Shown here: piece by piece, positions 8,071 through 16,147 of the stretch
Position numbering within the stretch: the stretch's first letter is position 1
Layout: each line of letters starts with the position of its first letter
Assembly: GCF_003003255.1 (NCBI RefSeq)
Contig: NZ_PVTD01000001.1
Coordinates: forward strand, 930,001-994,000
Direction of reading: 5' to 3'
DNA length: 64,000 nucleotides
From: Aliiruegeria haliotis
Lineage (GTDB): Bacteria; Pseudomonadota; Alphaproteobacteria; Rhodobacterales; Rhodobacteraceae
Notes under the pieces: model-generated
What the model saw: only the letters and a program-made list of their open reading frames with translations
The model's database searches: none
What the model was told of the DNA's origin: nothing
Position numbers and translations under genes: made by a program

Positions 8071-9885
8071 TCACTCCTCGATCCACCAGACGTCGGGTTG
8101 GAAACCAATCCAGTCACCGTACATCTGGGTCTTGCCTACCGGGTACTTGAGCTCCGCCTTGTGGGCGAGCCGACCTACCGGGGAATACCAGATCGGCACT
8201 ACGTAGCGGCCGGTCGTCAACACGCGGTCCAGCGCCTTGGCAGCGGCCCGGAAATCCTCCTGGGTTTCACCGTTCAGCAACGCGTCGATCATGGCCTCGA
8301 CCGCAGGGCTGTCGACACCCATCCAGTTGCGCGTGCCGGGCTTGGTGACGCCCTCGGCACCCCAGTAGAGATGCTGTTCATTGCCGGGTGACAGGGACAT
8401 GTAGCGAATGTAGTAGGCCATGTCGAAGTCGTATTCCTGCGTGCGCTCCTTGTATTGCGCGCTGTCGACGGTCACGAGATTGGCCACGACACCGATCCGC
8501 TTGAGCTGTTCGGCATAGAGCTCGGCGATGTTCGTCATCTGGGTCGCACCGGAGCGCAGCAGGATATCAAACTCGAGCGCCTTGCCGCTCGCGTCCTTCA
8601 TCACACCGTCCTGCACGGTCCATCCCGCATCGGCCAGGATCTTGAGCGCCTTGCGGGTGTTCTTCCGGTTGGCCTCGGACCCATCGGAGACGGGCAGGGC
8701 GTAGCCTTCCAGAGCGCCGGGCAACAGCACGTCGGCATAGGGTTCCAGAAGCTCCCGGACCTTCCCCTCAGCCGGGCCGTCGGACATGCCGAGTACGGAG
8801 TTGGAGAAATAGGACTGGATGCGCGGCTCCTCGCCCGCGTTGATGGCGTTGTTGATGAACTCGAAGTTGAAGGCGTGGATCAGCGCGTCCCGAACGCGCC
8901 AGTCGTCAAACGGCGCTCGCCGGGTGTTCATCACCATGCCACGGATGCCGGAGGGGCGTTGGTGCGGGATCTCGGTCAGGACGATTTCCCCCGACTGCAC
9001 AGCAGGGAAATCGTAGGCCGTCTTCCACTTGCTCAGATTGCCCTCGCGGTTAGAGGACACCTCTCCGGCGCGGAAGGCCTCGAAGGCCACGTCGCCGTCG
9101 CCGAACCATTCGTAGCGGATCTCTCCGATATTGTGCAGGCCGACATTGAAGGGCAGATCCGCCCCCCACCAGTCCGGGTCCTTCTTCAGCACCATGAAGC
9201 GCCCCGGCTCGAAACTGTCGATGACATAGGGACCGGACCCGATGGGCGGCTCCAGCGAGCTTTCATCGAAGGGGCGGTCGTCATATTCGGACTTCTTGAG
9301 GATCGGCCGCAGACCGAGGATCAGCGGCAGTTCGTTGTCCTTGGTGTTGAATGTGAAGCGAACGGTCCGTTCACCGACACTCTCAGCGGTCTCCACCTTC
9401 TTCCAGGCCGCATGGTAGCGAGGGTGACCGAGCGTGCCGAGCGTCTCGAAGGACCACAGCACATCTTCCGCGGTCACGGGGCTGCCATCGGAGAATTTTG
9501 CCTCTGGATGCAGGGTGAATTCGACCCATTCGCGATTCGGGCCGGTCTCGACCGATTCGGCCAAAAGCCCGTAAAGTGTAAACGGTTCGTCGTAGTTGCG
9601 GCCCAGAAGGCTCTCGTAGCCATACTGGCGCTGACCATAGACAAATCGTCCCTTCAGGATGAACGGATTAAGGCTGTCATAGCTGCCCACTTCCGACAGA
9701 ACGATTCGCCCACCTTTGGGGGCGTCGGGGTTCACGTATGGCAGGGACACAAAATCCGGTGGAAGGGCGGGGTCGCCATACATAGCTATGCCATGCGCGG
9801 GCTCCGCGCTGCCGATTCCCGCGAGGGACGACGTGAATGTCACGATGGCGAATGCGCTTGCATATCGGAAAAACTCGAGTCGCAT
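8071..9885 (-). CDS. ABC transporter substrate-binding protein, family 5 (YejA-like)
   Basis: The protein has 604 residues including an N-terminal signal peptide (ASAFAIVTFTSSLAGIGSAEP), so it is periplasmic. It is an SBP_bac_5 protein. HGIAMYGDPALPPDF, YVNPDAPKGGRI and DSLNPFILKG are typical of the YejA branch, which feeds oligopeptides or microcin C-like peptides to YejBEF. KFSDGSPVTAEDVLWSFE is the general family-5 signature. The permease and ATPase genes are not adjacent, so the gene is an orphan here. A terminator follows it, and a candidate small RNA is transcribed divergently from just upstream. Confidence 0.9.
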   Translation of the reverse strand: MRLEFFRYASAFAIVTFTSSLAGIGSAEPAHGIAMYGDPALPPDFVSLPYVNPDAPKGGRIVLSEVGSYDSLNPFILKGRFVYGQRQYGYESLLGRNYDEPFTLYGLLAESVETGPNREWVEFTLHPEAKFSDGSPVTAEDVLWSFETLGTLGHPRYHAAWKKVETAESVGERTVRFTFNTKDNELPLILGLRPILKKSEYDDRPFDESSLEPPIGSGPYVIDSFEPGRFMVLKKDPDWWGADLPFNVGLHNIGEIRYEWFGDGDVAFEAFRAGEVSSNREGNLSKWKTAYDFPAVQSGEIVLTEIPHQRPSGIRGMVMNTRRAPFDDWRVRDALIHAFNFEFINNAINAGEEPRIQSYFSNSVLGMSDGPAEGKVRELLEPYADVLLPGALEGYALPVSDGSEANRKNTRKALKILADAGWTVQDGVMKDASGKALEFDILLRSGATQMTNIAELYAEQLKRIGVVANLVTVDSAQYKERTQEYDFDMAYYIRYMSLSPGNEQHLYWGAEGVTKPGTRNWMGVDSPAVEAMIDALLNGETQEDFRAAAKALDRVLTTGRYVVPIWYSPVGRLAHKAELKYPVGKTQMYGDWIGFQPDVWWIEE

Positions 9886-9923
9886 TTTGGCAACAATCCC
9901 TCTCTGCCCTTGTATATTTGGCC

Positions 9924-9934
9924 TGAAACCTACC
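9924..9934 (+). repeat. copy 1 of TGAAACCTRCC
   Basis: TGAAACCTACC here recurs with one change (G for A) at 10026-10036 inside the putative small RNA. Because this copy lies antisense to the leader or promoter of the gene at 8071-9885, the RNA could pair with that leader over 11 contiguous bases including one G-U pair. Alternatively, both copies could be protein-binding sites. Confidence 0.45.
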
Positions 9935-9964
9935 CCTGCAAGTCAACCATTTCAAACTTTTACC

Positions 9965-9993
9965 TTGGACTTTCTCCCCTATTTGCGTATAAC
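9965..9993 (+). promoter_or_regulatory. strong sigma-70-like promoter reading into a gene-free region
   Basis: TTGGAC (9965-9970) and TATAAC (9988-9993) are separated by exactly 17 bases. No protein gene on this strand begins before 10238, and a terminator ends at about 10076. The promoter therefore appears to serve a short non-coding transcript. Confidence 0.6.
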
Positions 9994-9999
9994 AGAGGC

Positions 10000-10077
10000 A
10001 CTGCTCGATAGGTTTCTTGCCTGTATGAAACCTGCCTCAATGACTTAACGCCCGCCTTGTGCGGGCGTTTTTTTTGG
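10000..10077 (+). ncRNA. candidate small RNA of about 77 nt (own promoter, two hairpins, terminator)
   Basis: The predicted start is about 7 bases after TATAAC. Hairpin 1 pairs AGGTTTC (10010-10016) with GAAACCT (10027-10033) around a 10-base loop. An unpaired stretch follows, then the terminator hairpin ACGCCCGC (10048-10055) with GCGGGCGT (10061-10068) and a run of about nine T. The stretch TGAAACCTGCC (10026-10036) can base-pair with the region ahead of the adjacent binding-protein gene. It resembles no family I can name. No ribosome site or convincing peptide was seen, although ATG AAA CCT GCC TCA ATG ACT TAA (10025-10048) is a possible 7-residue reading frame. Confidence 0.55.
10048..10077 (+). 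terminator. Rho-independent terminator of the candidate small RNA
   Basis: An 8-bp perfect stem with loop CTTGT is followed by about nine T residues. No protein gene on this strand lies upstream, which is the main reason to infer a small RNA. Confidence 0.9.
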
Positions 10078-10237
10078 CTGGCATGGGCGGGGTCTTGCCG
10101 ATGCGGTCGGCCAACCCGCAGACTCAGGTGTTAACTGGCCGTTCGTCGCATTTTCTCATCGACGCAACCGCACGGGCTTCATCTCGCGGGTGCAGCATGC
10201 AAGGGTGAGCCTCGATATTTTCCGAGGGAGAGCGAAC

Positions 10238-11011
10238 ATGTCATTGCAGGGTAAGACAGCAGTCATCACCGGGTCGAACTCCGGCATCGGTTTGGGGATC
10301 GCGCGGGAGTTGGCGAAAGCTGGCGCGAATGTCGTCCTCAACTCGTTCACCGACCGGGACGAGGATCACGCGATCGCGGATGAGATCAGCCGGGACACCG
10401 GCACAACCGCCCGCTACATCAAGGCCGACATGTCGAAGGGTGACGAATGCCGGGCACTGATCGAACAGGCCGGCGCCTGCGATATCCTCGTGAACAACGC
10501 CGGTATCCAGTTCGTGTCGCCAATCGACGAGTTTCCGGCCGACAAATGGGACGCGATCATTGCGATAAACATGAGTTCGGCCTTCCACACCACGGCCGCT
10601 GCCTTGCCGATGATGCGTGCGGCGGGCTGGGGCCGGGTCGTCAACATCGCCTCCGCTCACGGGCTGACGGCCTCGCCCTACAAGTCGGCCTATATTGCCG
10701 CGAAGCATGGCGTGGTGGGCATGACCAAGACAGTGGCGCTGGAAACGGCCGAGGAGCCGATCACCTGCAACGCCATCTGCCCGGGCTATGTCCTGACGCC
10801 GTTGGTGGAAGAGCAGATCCCGAACACCATGAAGGAATACGGGATGGAACGGGAGGAGGTCATCCGCAACGTGATGCTGGCGCGGCAACCGTCGAAGGAG
10901 TTCGCGACCGTGGAGCAGATGGGCGGCACCTGTGTGTTCCTCTGCTCCGACGCCGCTGCCCAGATCACGGGCACAACGATCAGCGTCGACGGCGGCTGGA
11001 CCGCGCTCTGA
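10238..11011 (+). CDS. bdhA: 3-hydroxybutyrate dehydrogenase
   Basis: The protein has 257 residues, the normal length for this short-chain dehydrogenase, which interconverts 3-hydroxybutyrate and acetoacetate with NAD+ in polyhydroxybutyrate or ketone-body turnover. TGSNSGIGLGIA is the dinucleotide-binding motif, NNAG follows, and a catalytic serine lies in VNIASAHG. Tyr and Lys lie in SAYIAAKHG, and CPGYVLTPLVEEQIP is the family's substrate-lid segment. The ATG at 10238 has GAGGGAG about 7 bases upstream. An in-frame ATG at 10190 lacks a site. The patatin gene follows 81 bases after the stop and is probably co-transcribed. Confidence 0.92.
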   Translation: MSLQGKTAVITGSNSGIGLGIARELAKAGANVVLNSFTDRDEDHAIADEISRDTGTTARYIKADMSKGDECRALIEQAGACDILVNNAGIQFVSPIDEFPADKWDAIIAINMSSAFHTTAAALPMMRAAGWGRVVNIASAHGLTASPYKSAYIAAKHGVVGMTKTVALETAEEPITCNAICPGYVLTPLVEEQIPNTMKEYGMEREEVIRNVMLARQPSKEFATVEQMGGTCVFLCSDAAAQITGTTISVDGGWTAL

Positions 11012-11095
11012 GGTCAGCACGGGGCAGGGGCCTCGCCCCCACACGGGGCAACGGTGCCCATTGGTCTTTCCGGAGAAGAAGGGAGAGCAGGCGTG

Positions 11096-12139
11096 GTGAA
11101 GCGTATCAACCTGGCTTTGCAGGGCGGCGGGGCGCATGGGGCCTTTACCTGGGGCGTTCTGGATCGGATTCTGGAAGAGGACGACATCGAGATCGCCGGC
11201 ATCTCCGGCACATCGGCGGGCGCGCTGAACGGGGCCGCCGTGAAGGCCGGCCTCGTATCGGACGGTGTGGGGAAGGATCGGGCAGCGGCAAGGGCCAATC
11301 TCGACTGGCTCTGGACCCAGGTCGCCGGTGTGCGGGATCTTCGGCTGACACACTGGTTCGCGCCGCTGGCGCCGCCGACCGAGTTCTATTCCACGGTCCT
11401 GGAAAGCTCGCCGCTCATGGCCTGGGCCGATACCGCCAGCAGGGTTGTCAGCCCCTATTCCTATGGTCCGTTCTACAACAACCCGCTGGAGAAGATCGTC
11501 GACGCCTTCTCTTATGACCGGGTCTGCGCGGAGACCGGGCCCGCGCTGTTCATCTCTGCAACCAACGTGCGCACCGGCAAGATCCGGGTGTTCAGCGGAG
11601 AGGAAATCGACACTGCCGCCATTCTTGCATCCGGCTGCCTGCCGTCGATCTTCCAGGCGGTCGAGAAACACGATCCCCGAACCGGGCGGCTCGAAGCGTT
11701 CTGGGATGGCGGCTACACCGGCAACCCGGCGTTGTTTCCGCTCTTTCGGCATGACCTGCCGGCGGACGTGGTGGTGGTGAACATCAACCCTCTCTACCGA
11801 GCCGAGATCCCACGCACCGGAGGCGATATTCACAATCGCATCAACGAGATAAGCTTCAATTCTTCGCTACTGCGTGAGCTGCGAGCGATCCATTTCGTCA
11901 AGCAACTCATCGCCGAAGGCCGGATGGAGCAGGGCCGGATGCGGGACGTTCTGGTTCACATGATCGCCGACGATGCCTTCATGCGCGATCTTTCCGTGGC
12001 AACCAAGATCGTGCCATCTCCGGTGGTGATTTCACGTCTGAAGGCTGCGGGACGCGCGGCTGCCGATGGGTTTCTGGCAGCGCACAAGGACGATCTGAAC
12101 CAGTGCGGTTCGGTGGACCTCAAGGCGATGTTCGACTGA
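11096..12139 (+). CDS. patatin-like phospholipase family protein
   Basis: The protein has 347 residues from a GTG start at 11096 (GTG at 11093 and ATG at 11054 are alternatives; GGGAGAGCAGG lies just upstream of the GTGs). It is a Ser-Asp dyad lipid acyl hydrolase. LQGGGAHGAF is the oxyanion-hole loop, GISGTSAGALNG carries the catalytic Ser (GTSAG), and FWDGGYTGNP carries the catalytic Asp (DGG). There is no signal peptide. The gene directly follows bdhA. I infer a link to polyhydroxybutyrate granules or membrane lipid turnover, but the sequence alone does not prove it. Confidence 0.88.
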   Translation: MKRINLALQGGGAHGAFTWGVLDRILEEDDIEIAGISGTSAGALNGAAVKAGLVSDGVGKDRAAARANLDWLWTQVAGVRDLRLTHWFAPLAPPTEFYSTVLESSPLMAWADTASRVVSPYSYGPFYNNPLEKIVDAFSYDRVCAETGPALFISATNVRTGKIRVFSGEEIDTAAILASGCLPSIFQAVEKHDPRTGRLEAFWDGGYTGNPALFPLFRHDLPADVVVVNINPLYRAEIPRTGGDIHNRINEISFNSSLLRELRAIHFVKQLIAEGRMEQGRMRDVLVHMIADDAFMRDLSVATKIVPSPVVISRLKAAGRAAADGFLAAHKDDLNQCGSVDLKAMFD

Positions 12140-12220
12140 GCCAACAGAGGACTGACCCCACCGTCGAGCCGGGCTGCAATGCTGAATGCGCCCCGGCAAA
12201 CGACAGCAGTGCGCCCGCCG

Positions 12221-13006
12221 TCAGGCGTCCAGCTTGTCGCGCTGCCGCTCCGCTTCCACTGCGAGCGGAATCCCACCCGGTGTCGACGTGCCGTGCTCTC
12301 CGTCGTGTTCGGACGGATAGACAAGGCCAGCGGATATCACCAGTTTCGCGGCGTCCTCGACGCTCATGTCGAGGTAGATCACGTCGCTCTCCGGCACGAA
12401 GAGCAGGAACCCGGACGTCGGGTTCGGCGTTGTCGGCAGGAAGACCGAAACGATGTTCTCGTCTCGCGGAACGCGGCGGCTGATCTCTCCCTTGGCGGAG
12501 GTCGAGACGAAGGCGATCGCCCAGAGCCCTTCGCGCGGATACTGGATCAGGCAGGCCTTGTCGAAATTCGATTCCGTCTGGGCAAAGACCGTCTCCGCGA
12601 TCTGTTTCACGCCGTTGTAGATCGAGCGAACGATCGGCATACGGTCGATCAGACCTTCTGCCCAGTCGATCAGTGACCGTCCGATCAGACCTTTGGCGAT
12701 CCAGCCGATCACCACGGTGAACATCAGGAAGAAGACCACGCCGACGCCACGCACGTTGACCTGCGTTTCCTCCCCGAGGATCGTCTTGATGACCGTTTCC
12801 GGTTTGTAGGGATCGGGGACGAAAGGGAGGACGAAGTTGTCCACCCAGCCAATGACGGTCCAGATCAGCCAGACCGTCAGCCCGACGGGGGCAATGACGA
12901 CAAGCCCGGTCAGGAAGGACGAGCGCAGGTTCGCAAGCAGCCCGGGCCGCCGTCGCGGGTGATGGGGCTCCAGGGGGGAAGGGTTCGGTTTGTCGGGCTC
13001 GGCCAT
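12221..13006 (-). CDS. DUF502 inner-membrane protein
   Basis: The protein has 261 residues with a Pro-rich, basic N-terminus. Two membrane segments follow: LTGLVVIAPVGLTVWLIW (about residues 33-52) and VGVVFFLMFTVVIGWIAKG (about 88-107). The cytoplasmic part contains the DUF502 hallmarks DRMPIVRSIYNGVKQ, VFLPTTPNPTSG and YLDMSVEDAAKLVISAG. The molecular function is not established; plant homologues (COV/LCV) affect vascular patterning. It is convergent with the patatin gene. Confidence 0.88.
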   Translation of the reverse strand: MAEPDKPNPSPLEPHHPRRRPGLLANLRSSFLTGLVVIAPVGLTVWLIWTVIGWVDNFVLPFVPDPYKPETVIKTILGEETQVNVRGVGVVFFLMFTVVIGWIAKGLIGRSLIDWAEGLIDRMPIVRSIYNGVKQIAETVFAQTESNFDKACLIQYPREGLWAIAFVSTSAKGEISRRVPRDENIVSVFLPTTPNPTSGFLLFVPESDVIYLDMSVEDAAKLVISAGLVYPSEHDGEHGTSTPGGIPLAVEAERQRDKLDA

Positions 13007-13090
13007 CGTCTCGCTGCGCGTATGTCCTTGAGGAAGCTATGTACACATATCACACGCCGCAAGTGCACCGCTTGCGGCAATTGGCGGGTT

Positions 13091-14011
13091 TCACGGCGTC
13101 TCGCTGATTTCGGATGCAATTGCCGCTGCAAGGCGCGCGTTGTTGAGCACCAGCGCGATGTTGGCCACCAGGGACCGCCCATCGGTCAACTCGAAGATCC
13201 GTTGCAACAGGAACGGTGTAACCTCCTTGGCAGCGACGCCCTGTGCGTCGGCCTCGGCCTGGGCCTGTGCGATGATCGGGGCAAGATCCTCGCCGTCGAT
13301 CTCGTCCGCCACCGGGATCGGGTTGGTGACCAGCTGGCCGCCCGGCAACCCCATGGCCACGCGCATCCTGTGTGCCGCAGCGATCTCGGCGGCGTTGTCG
13401 AGCCGCAGGGGCGCGGCGAGCCCGGACCGGCGCGACCAGAATGCCGGCAGATCGTCCTGCCCGACGGCGATCACCGGCACACCGAGGGTCTCCAGCACTT
13501 CCAGTGTCTTGGGAAGGTCAAGGATCGCCTTGGCACCGGCTGCGACGACCGTCACCGGGGTTGCCGCGAGTTCGTGAAGATCGGCCGAGATATCGAATGT
13601 CGCTTCCGCGCCCTTGTGAACCCCGCCGATTCCGCCAGTCGCGAAGACCGAGATCCCCGCGAGCTTCGCGGCGATCATCGTCGCGGCCACAGTCGTGGCG
13701 CCGGTGCCGCCGGTCGCCATGCAGACGGCGATATCGGCCCGGCTCAGCTTTGCAACATCCTTGGCCTGCGCCAGCGCCTCCAGCTGCTCGGGCTCCAGAC
13801 CGACGTGCAACCGACCGTTCAGCACGGCAATCGTGGCGGGCACGGCACCGCTGTCGCGCACGGTCTGTTCGACCAGCCGCGCGGTTTCGAGGTTCTGCGG
13901 CCAGGGCATCCCATGCGTGATGATCGTGCTCTCAAGCGCCACCAACGGGCGGCCTTCGGCACGGGCGGCGACAACTTCGGCGGAAAAACTGAGGGGCAGG
14001 GTGTCTGTCAC
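13091..14011 (-). CDS. psuG: pseudouridine-5'-phosphate glycosidase
   Basis: The protein has 306 residues, the normal length. It cleaves pseudouridine 5'-phosphate reversibly to uracil and ribose 5-phosphate, breaking a C-C glycosidic bond. VALESTIITHGMPWPQN near the N-terminus, CMATGGTGATTVAATM, FATGGIGGVHKG and LRLDNAAEIA are characteristic. It overlaps the upstream kinase gene psuK by 4 bases, so the two are translationally coupled and form a complete salvage route: kinase, then glycosidase. Confidence 0.95.
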   Translation of the reverse strand: MTDTLPLSFSAEVVAARAEGRPLVALESTIITHGMPWPQNLETARLVEQTVRDSGAVPATIAVLNGRLHVGLEPEQLEALAQAKDVAKLSRADIAVCMATGGTGATTVAATMIAAKLAGISVFATGGIGGVHKGAEATFDISADLHELAATPVTVVAAGAKAILDLPKTLEVLETLGVPVIAVGQDDLPAFWSRRSGLAAPLRLDNAAEIAAAHRMRVAMGLPGGQLVTNPIPVADEIDGEDLAPIIAQAQAEADAQGVAAKEVTPFLLQRIFELTDGRSLVANIALVLNNARLAAAIASEISETP

Positions 14012-14898
14012 GGGCCGGGCTCCGAAATATATGCGGCGGTAATGCCAAGGGCGGCCTCTACGGCAACGAGGCCGGAAAGACCACGGGTTTCCGCCGCGAT
14101 ATGGGCGGCCATGAAGGTATCGCCGGCACCGGTCACCCGTGCGACCACGACCTGCGGAGGGGTGGCGGACAGGACGCCATCCGGACCAGCCTCCGCCATC
14201 ATCCCGCCGCCATCGGTCACCAGAACCCGGCGGGCTCCCATCTCCACCAGGGCTTCCGCGGCGGCGACGGCAGTCGAGAACTTCTTGTCGCAGATCAAAC
14301 CAGCCTCGATCCGGTTGACATAGAGCGTCGCACCGGGGTGACGCAGGATTGGCACCAGCCGCCCGGCTTTGCCGGGAGACGCCGGGGCAATCCGTAGATC
14401 TGCTTCTGAAAACAACGGGTTCTCGGCTATTCTTGAGAGGAGAACCTCGGTCAGGTTGCCGTCGAGGGCCACAACGCCGCTGTAGGGGGCGTCGATCGAG
14501 CCGAGGCGACCGTCGGCCAGCGGCTCAAGGATTATATCGCCTGCGTTTTCCAGCGAGTGCGCATCGGCAATTGCCGCAACCAGCCCGTTCTCGCCTTCGA
14601 TGGCCATGTATTGGTCGGTCGGCAGGCTGTCCGACCAGGTCACGAACCCGGTCTCCATGCCCATGTCCCGTGCCGCGCGTTCCAACTCGACGCCTTCGCC
14701 GTCGCGCCCCAGCACCGTCAGCAGGGCAGGCCGCATACCCTCCCTTACCAGTGCCATCGCGATGTTCATTGCCACGCCACCGGGCAATCGCGTGATCCGG
14801 CCGGGGACGTCGTGGCCCACCGACATGTGACGCGGGGTGCGCCCGATCACATCCCAGAGGACGGATCCGATGCAAAGGATGTCGGGTTGAACGCTCAT
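14008..14898 (-). CDS. psuK: PfkB-family kinase, probably pseudouridine kinase
   Basis: The protein has 296 residues and a ribokinase/PfkB fold. The N-terminal CIGSVLWDVIGR and LPGGVAMNIAMALVREG form the substrate-binding region, and VTGAGDTFMAAHIAAE is the PfkB signature containing the catalytic Asp and anion hole. The specificity for pseudouridine is inferred from the 4-base overlap with psuG. It would make pseudouridine 5'-phosphate for PsuG. No nucleoside transporter is adjacent. Confidence 0.9.
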   Translation of the reverse strand: MSVQPDILCIGSVLWDVIGRTPRHMSVGHDVPGRITRLPGGVAMNIAMALVREGMRPALLTVLGRDGEGVELERAARDMGMETGFVTWSDSLPTDQYMAIEGENGLVAAIADAHSLENAGDIILEPLADGRLGSIDAPYSGVVALDGNLTEVLLSRIAENPLFSEADLRIAPASPGKAGRLVPILRHPGATLYVNRIEAGLICDKKFSTAVAAAEALVEMGARRVLVTDGGGMMAEAGPDGVLSATPPQVVVARVTGAGDTFMAAHIAAETRGLSGLVAVEAALGITAAYISEPGP

Positions 14899-14996
14899 GC
14901 TTCAAGGTATTGGACGAGAACCCTGTGAGCGCAAGTGCTTCGGTCGCTTCACGTGGCGCTTCGTGCCAGTATGGCCGGGTGCAACAGGAGGGCATC

Positions 14997-15572
14997 ATGG
15001 CACCGTCCGAAATTTTCATCCGTCCGGCGCTCCCGGAGGATGCCGATCAACTTGCCGTGCTGGTCAATCAGGCCGGTGAGGGAATGCCGCTTCTGGTCTG
15101 GCAGGACATGGCAGAACCGGGAGAGGATCCGTGGCAGGTCGGCCGAAACAGGGTGCGCGGAACCGGGGCGGGGATCTCCCACCGGAATGGCTGGGTGGCG
15201 ATGCGCGATGGCGCGCTGGCCGGCTGCCTTTTCGGATACACCCAGCCCGAACGTCCGCCCCCCCTCGACCCGGACATGCCGGCAATGTTCCGCCCCCTTG
15301 CGGAACTGGAAAACGCTGCGCCGGGCACCGGCTATGTCTACGTTTTATCGACGGTTGCGAACCAGCAAGGGCGCGGCGTCGGTACGGCGCTGCTGGCCCA
15401 TGCCGAACGCTACCGGGGTCCGAACGGCATGAGCCTTATCGTGTCCGATGGCAATCCGGGCGCAATGCGCCTCTATTCCCGCTGCGGCTACGTGGAACGC
15501 GCGCGCCTGCCGATGGTCAAGGACGGATGGGACAACGCAGGCTCCTACTGGATCCTGATGGTAAAAGACTGA
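14997..15572 (+). CDS. GNAT-family N-acetyltransferase
   Basis: The protein has 191 residues. IRPALPEDADQLAVLVNQAGEG is a typical GNAT first strand and helix. YVLSTVANQQGRGVGTALLAHAE carries the acetyl-CoA pyrophosphate loop (Q-x-x-G-x-G-x-G-T/A), and NPGAMRLYSRCGYVERAR is the final conserved motif. The ATG at 14997 follows CAGGAGGG; the open frame to 14910 is not needed. The substrate is unknown. It is divergent from psuK and convergent with the cupin gene. Confidence 0.87.
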   Translation: MAPSEIFIRPALPEDADQLAVLVNQAGEGMPLLVWQDMAEPGEDPWQVGRNRVRGTGAGISHRNGWVAMRDGALAGCLFGYTQPERPPPLDPDMPAMFRPLAELENAAPGTGYVYVLSTVANQQGRGVGTALLAHAERYRGPNGMSLIVSDGNPGAMRLYSRCGYVERARLPMVKDGWDNAGSYWILMVKD

Positions 15573-15579
15573 GCGAGGC

Positions 15580-15918
15580 TCAGTCCGTCGCAAGCCCGTA
15601 CCGATCAGGCTCCTCGAAGACATCGATGACGATCGTGCCGGCCTTCACTTTCGCGGAATGCTCCGCGCCGGAGGGAATGGAATAGCTGTCGCCAGGCCGA
15701 TAGGTCCGCGTCTCGCCGCTGATCGTGAGCGCAATCTCACCTTGCAGGACCGTCCCCCATTGCGCCTTGTGCGCATGCGGCGGCAGATCGAAATCCTCGT
15801 GGATGATGAAATAGACCATCAACGCCTTCTCCGACCGAATGGCGCGGGTCTCGACCTTGGACTTCGGAAACGGCACGTTCAGCTCCGGCAGAGCCATGAT
15901 GAAATCGGGAAGTTGCAT
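15580..15918 (-). CDS. small cupin-domain protein
   Basis: The protein has 112 residues and forms a single cupin beta-barrel. FDLPPHAHKAQWGTVLQGEIALTI fits cupin motif 1, with His residues in PPHAH, and YRPGDSYSIPSGAEHSAKVKAG fits motif 2. The start at 15918 (MQLPDF) has AGGAGGATTCCC just upstream. The longer open frame to 16149 would run back across the rpsB promoter and is unlikely. A sensing or isomerase role is possible, but nothing in the context decides it. Confidence 0.8.
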   Translation of the reverse strand: MQLPDFIMALPELNVPFPKSKVETRAIRSEKALMVYFIIHEDFDLPPHAHKAQWGTVLQGEIALTISGETRTYRPGDSYSIPSGAEHSAKVKAGTIVIDVFEEPDRYGLATD

Positions 15919-16001
15919 GGGAATCCTCCTGGTTCGCCACCGGCTATAGCCGTTTTTTGCCTTCGAAGGGAGAGAAGGACGGGAGAATCGGGGCAGGGGG
16001 G

Positions 16002-16030
16002 TTGCATGCACACAAATGATGCAGTATCGG
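16002..16030 (+). promoter_or_regulatory. putative rpsB promoter
   Basis: TTGCAT (16002-16007) and TATCGG (16025-16030) are spaced by 17 bases, giving a leader of about 110 bases to rpsB. The leader contains small GC inverted repeats that could take part in S2 autoregulation. The match to consensus is moderate. Confidence 0.35.
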
Positions 16031-16147
16031 CACCCCACTTCACAGATGGGGCCTGGGCCTTCGGGGGAGACATCCCCGTACGGTCCGCCGGTTGGGAGCG
16101 ATCCCTGTATGACCCCATCGAGGACGCGAAACCGGAAAGGAAAAGAC

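Noticed and set aside
8455-10011. 518-residue plus-strand open frame over the ABC binding protein
   Set aside because: It is a shadow of the SBP_bac_5 gene and runs through the promoter of the candidate small RNA; no domain is recognisable.
10241-11833. 530-residue minus-strand open frame over bdhA and the patatin gene
   Set aside because: It is a shadow of two well-supported genes.
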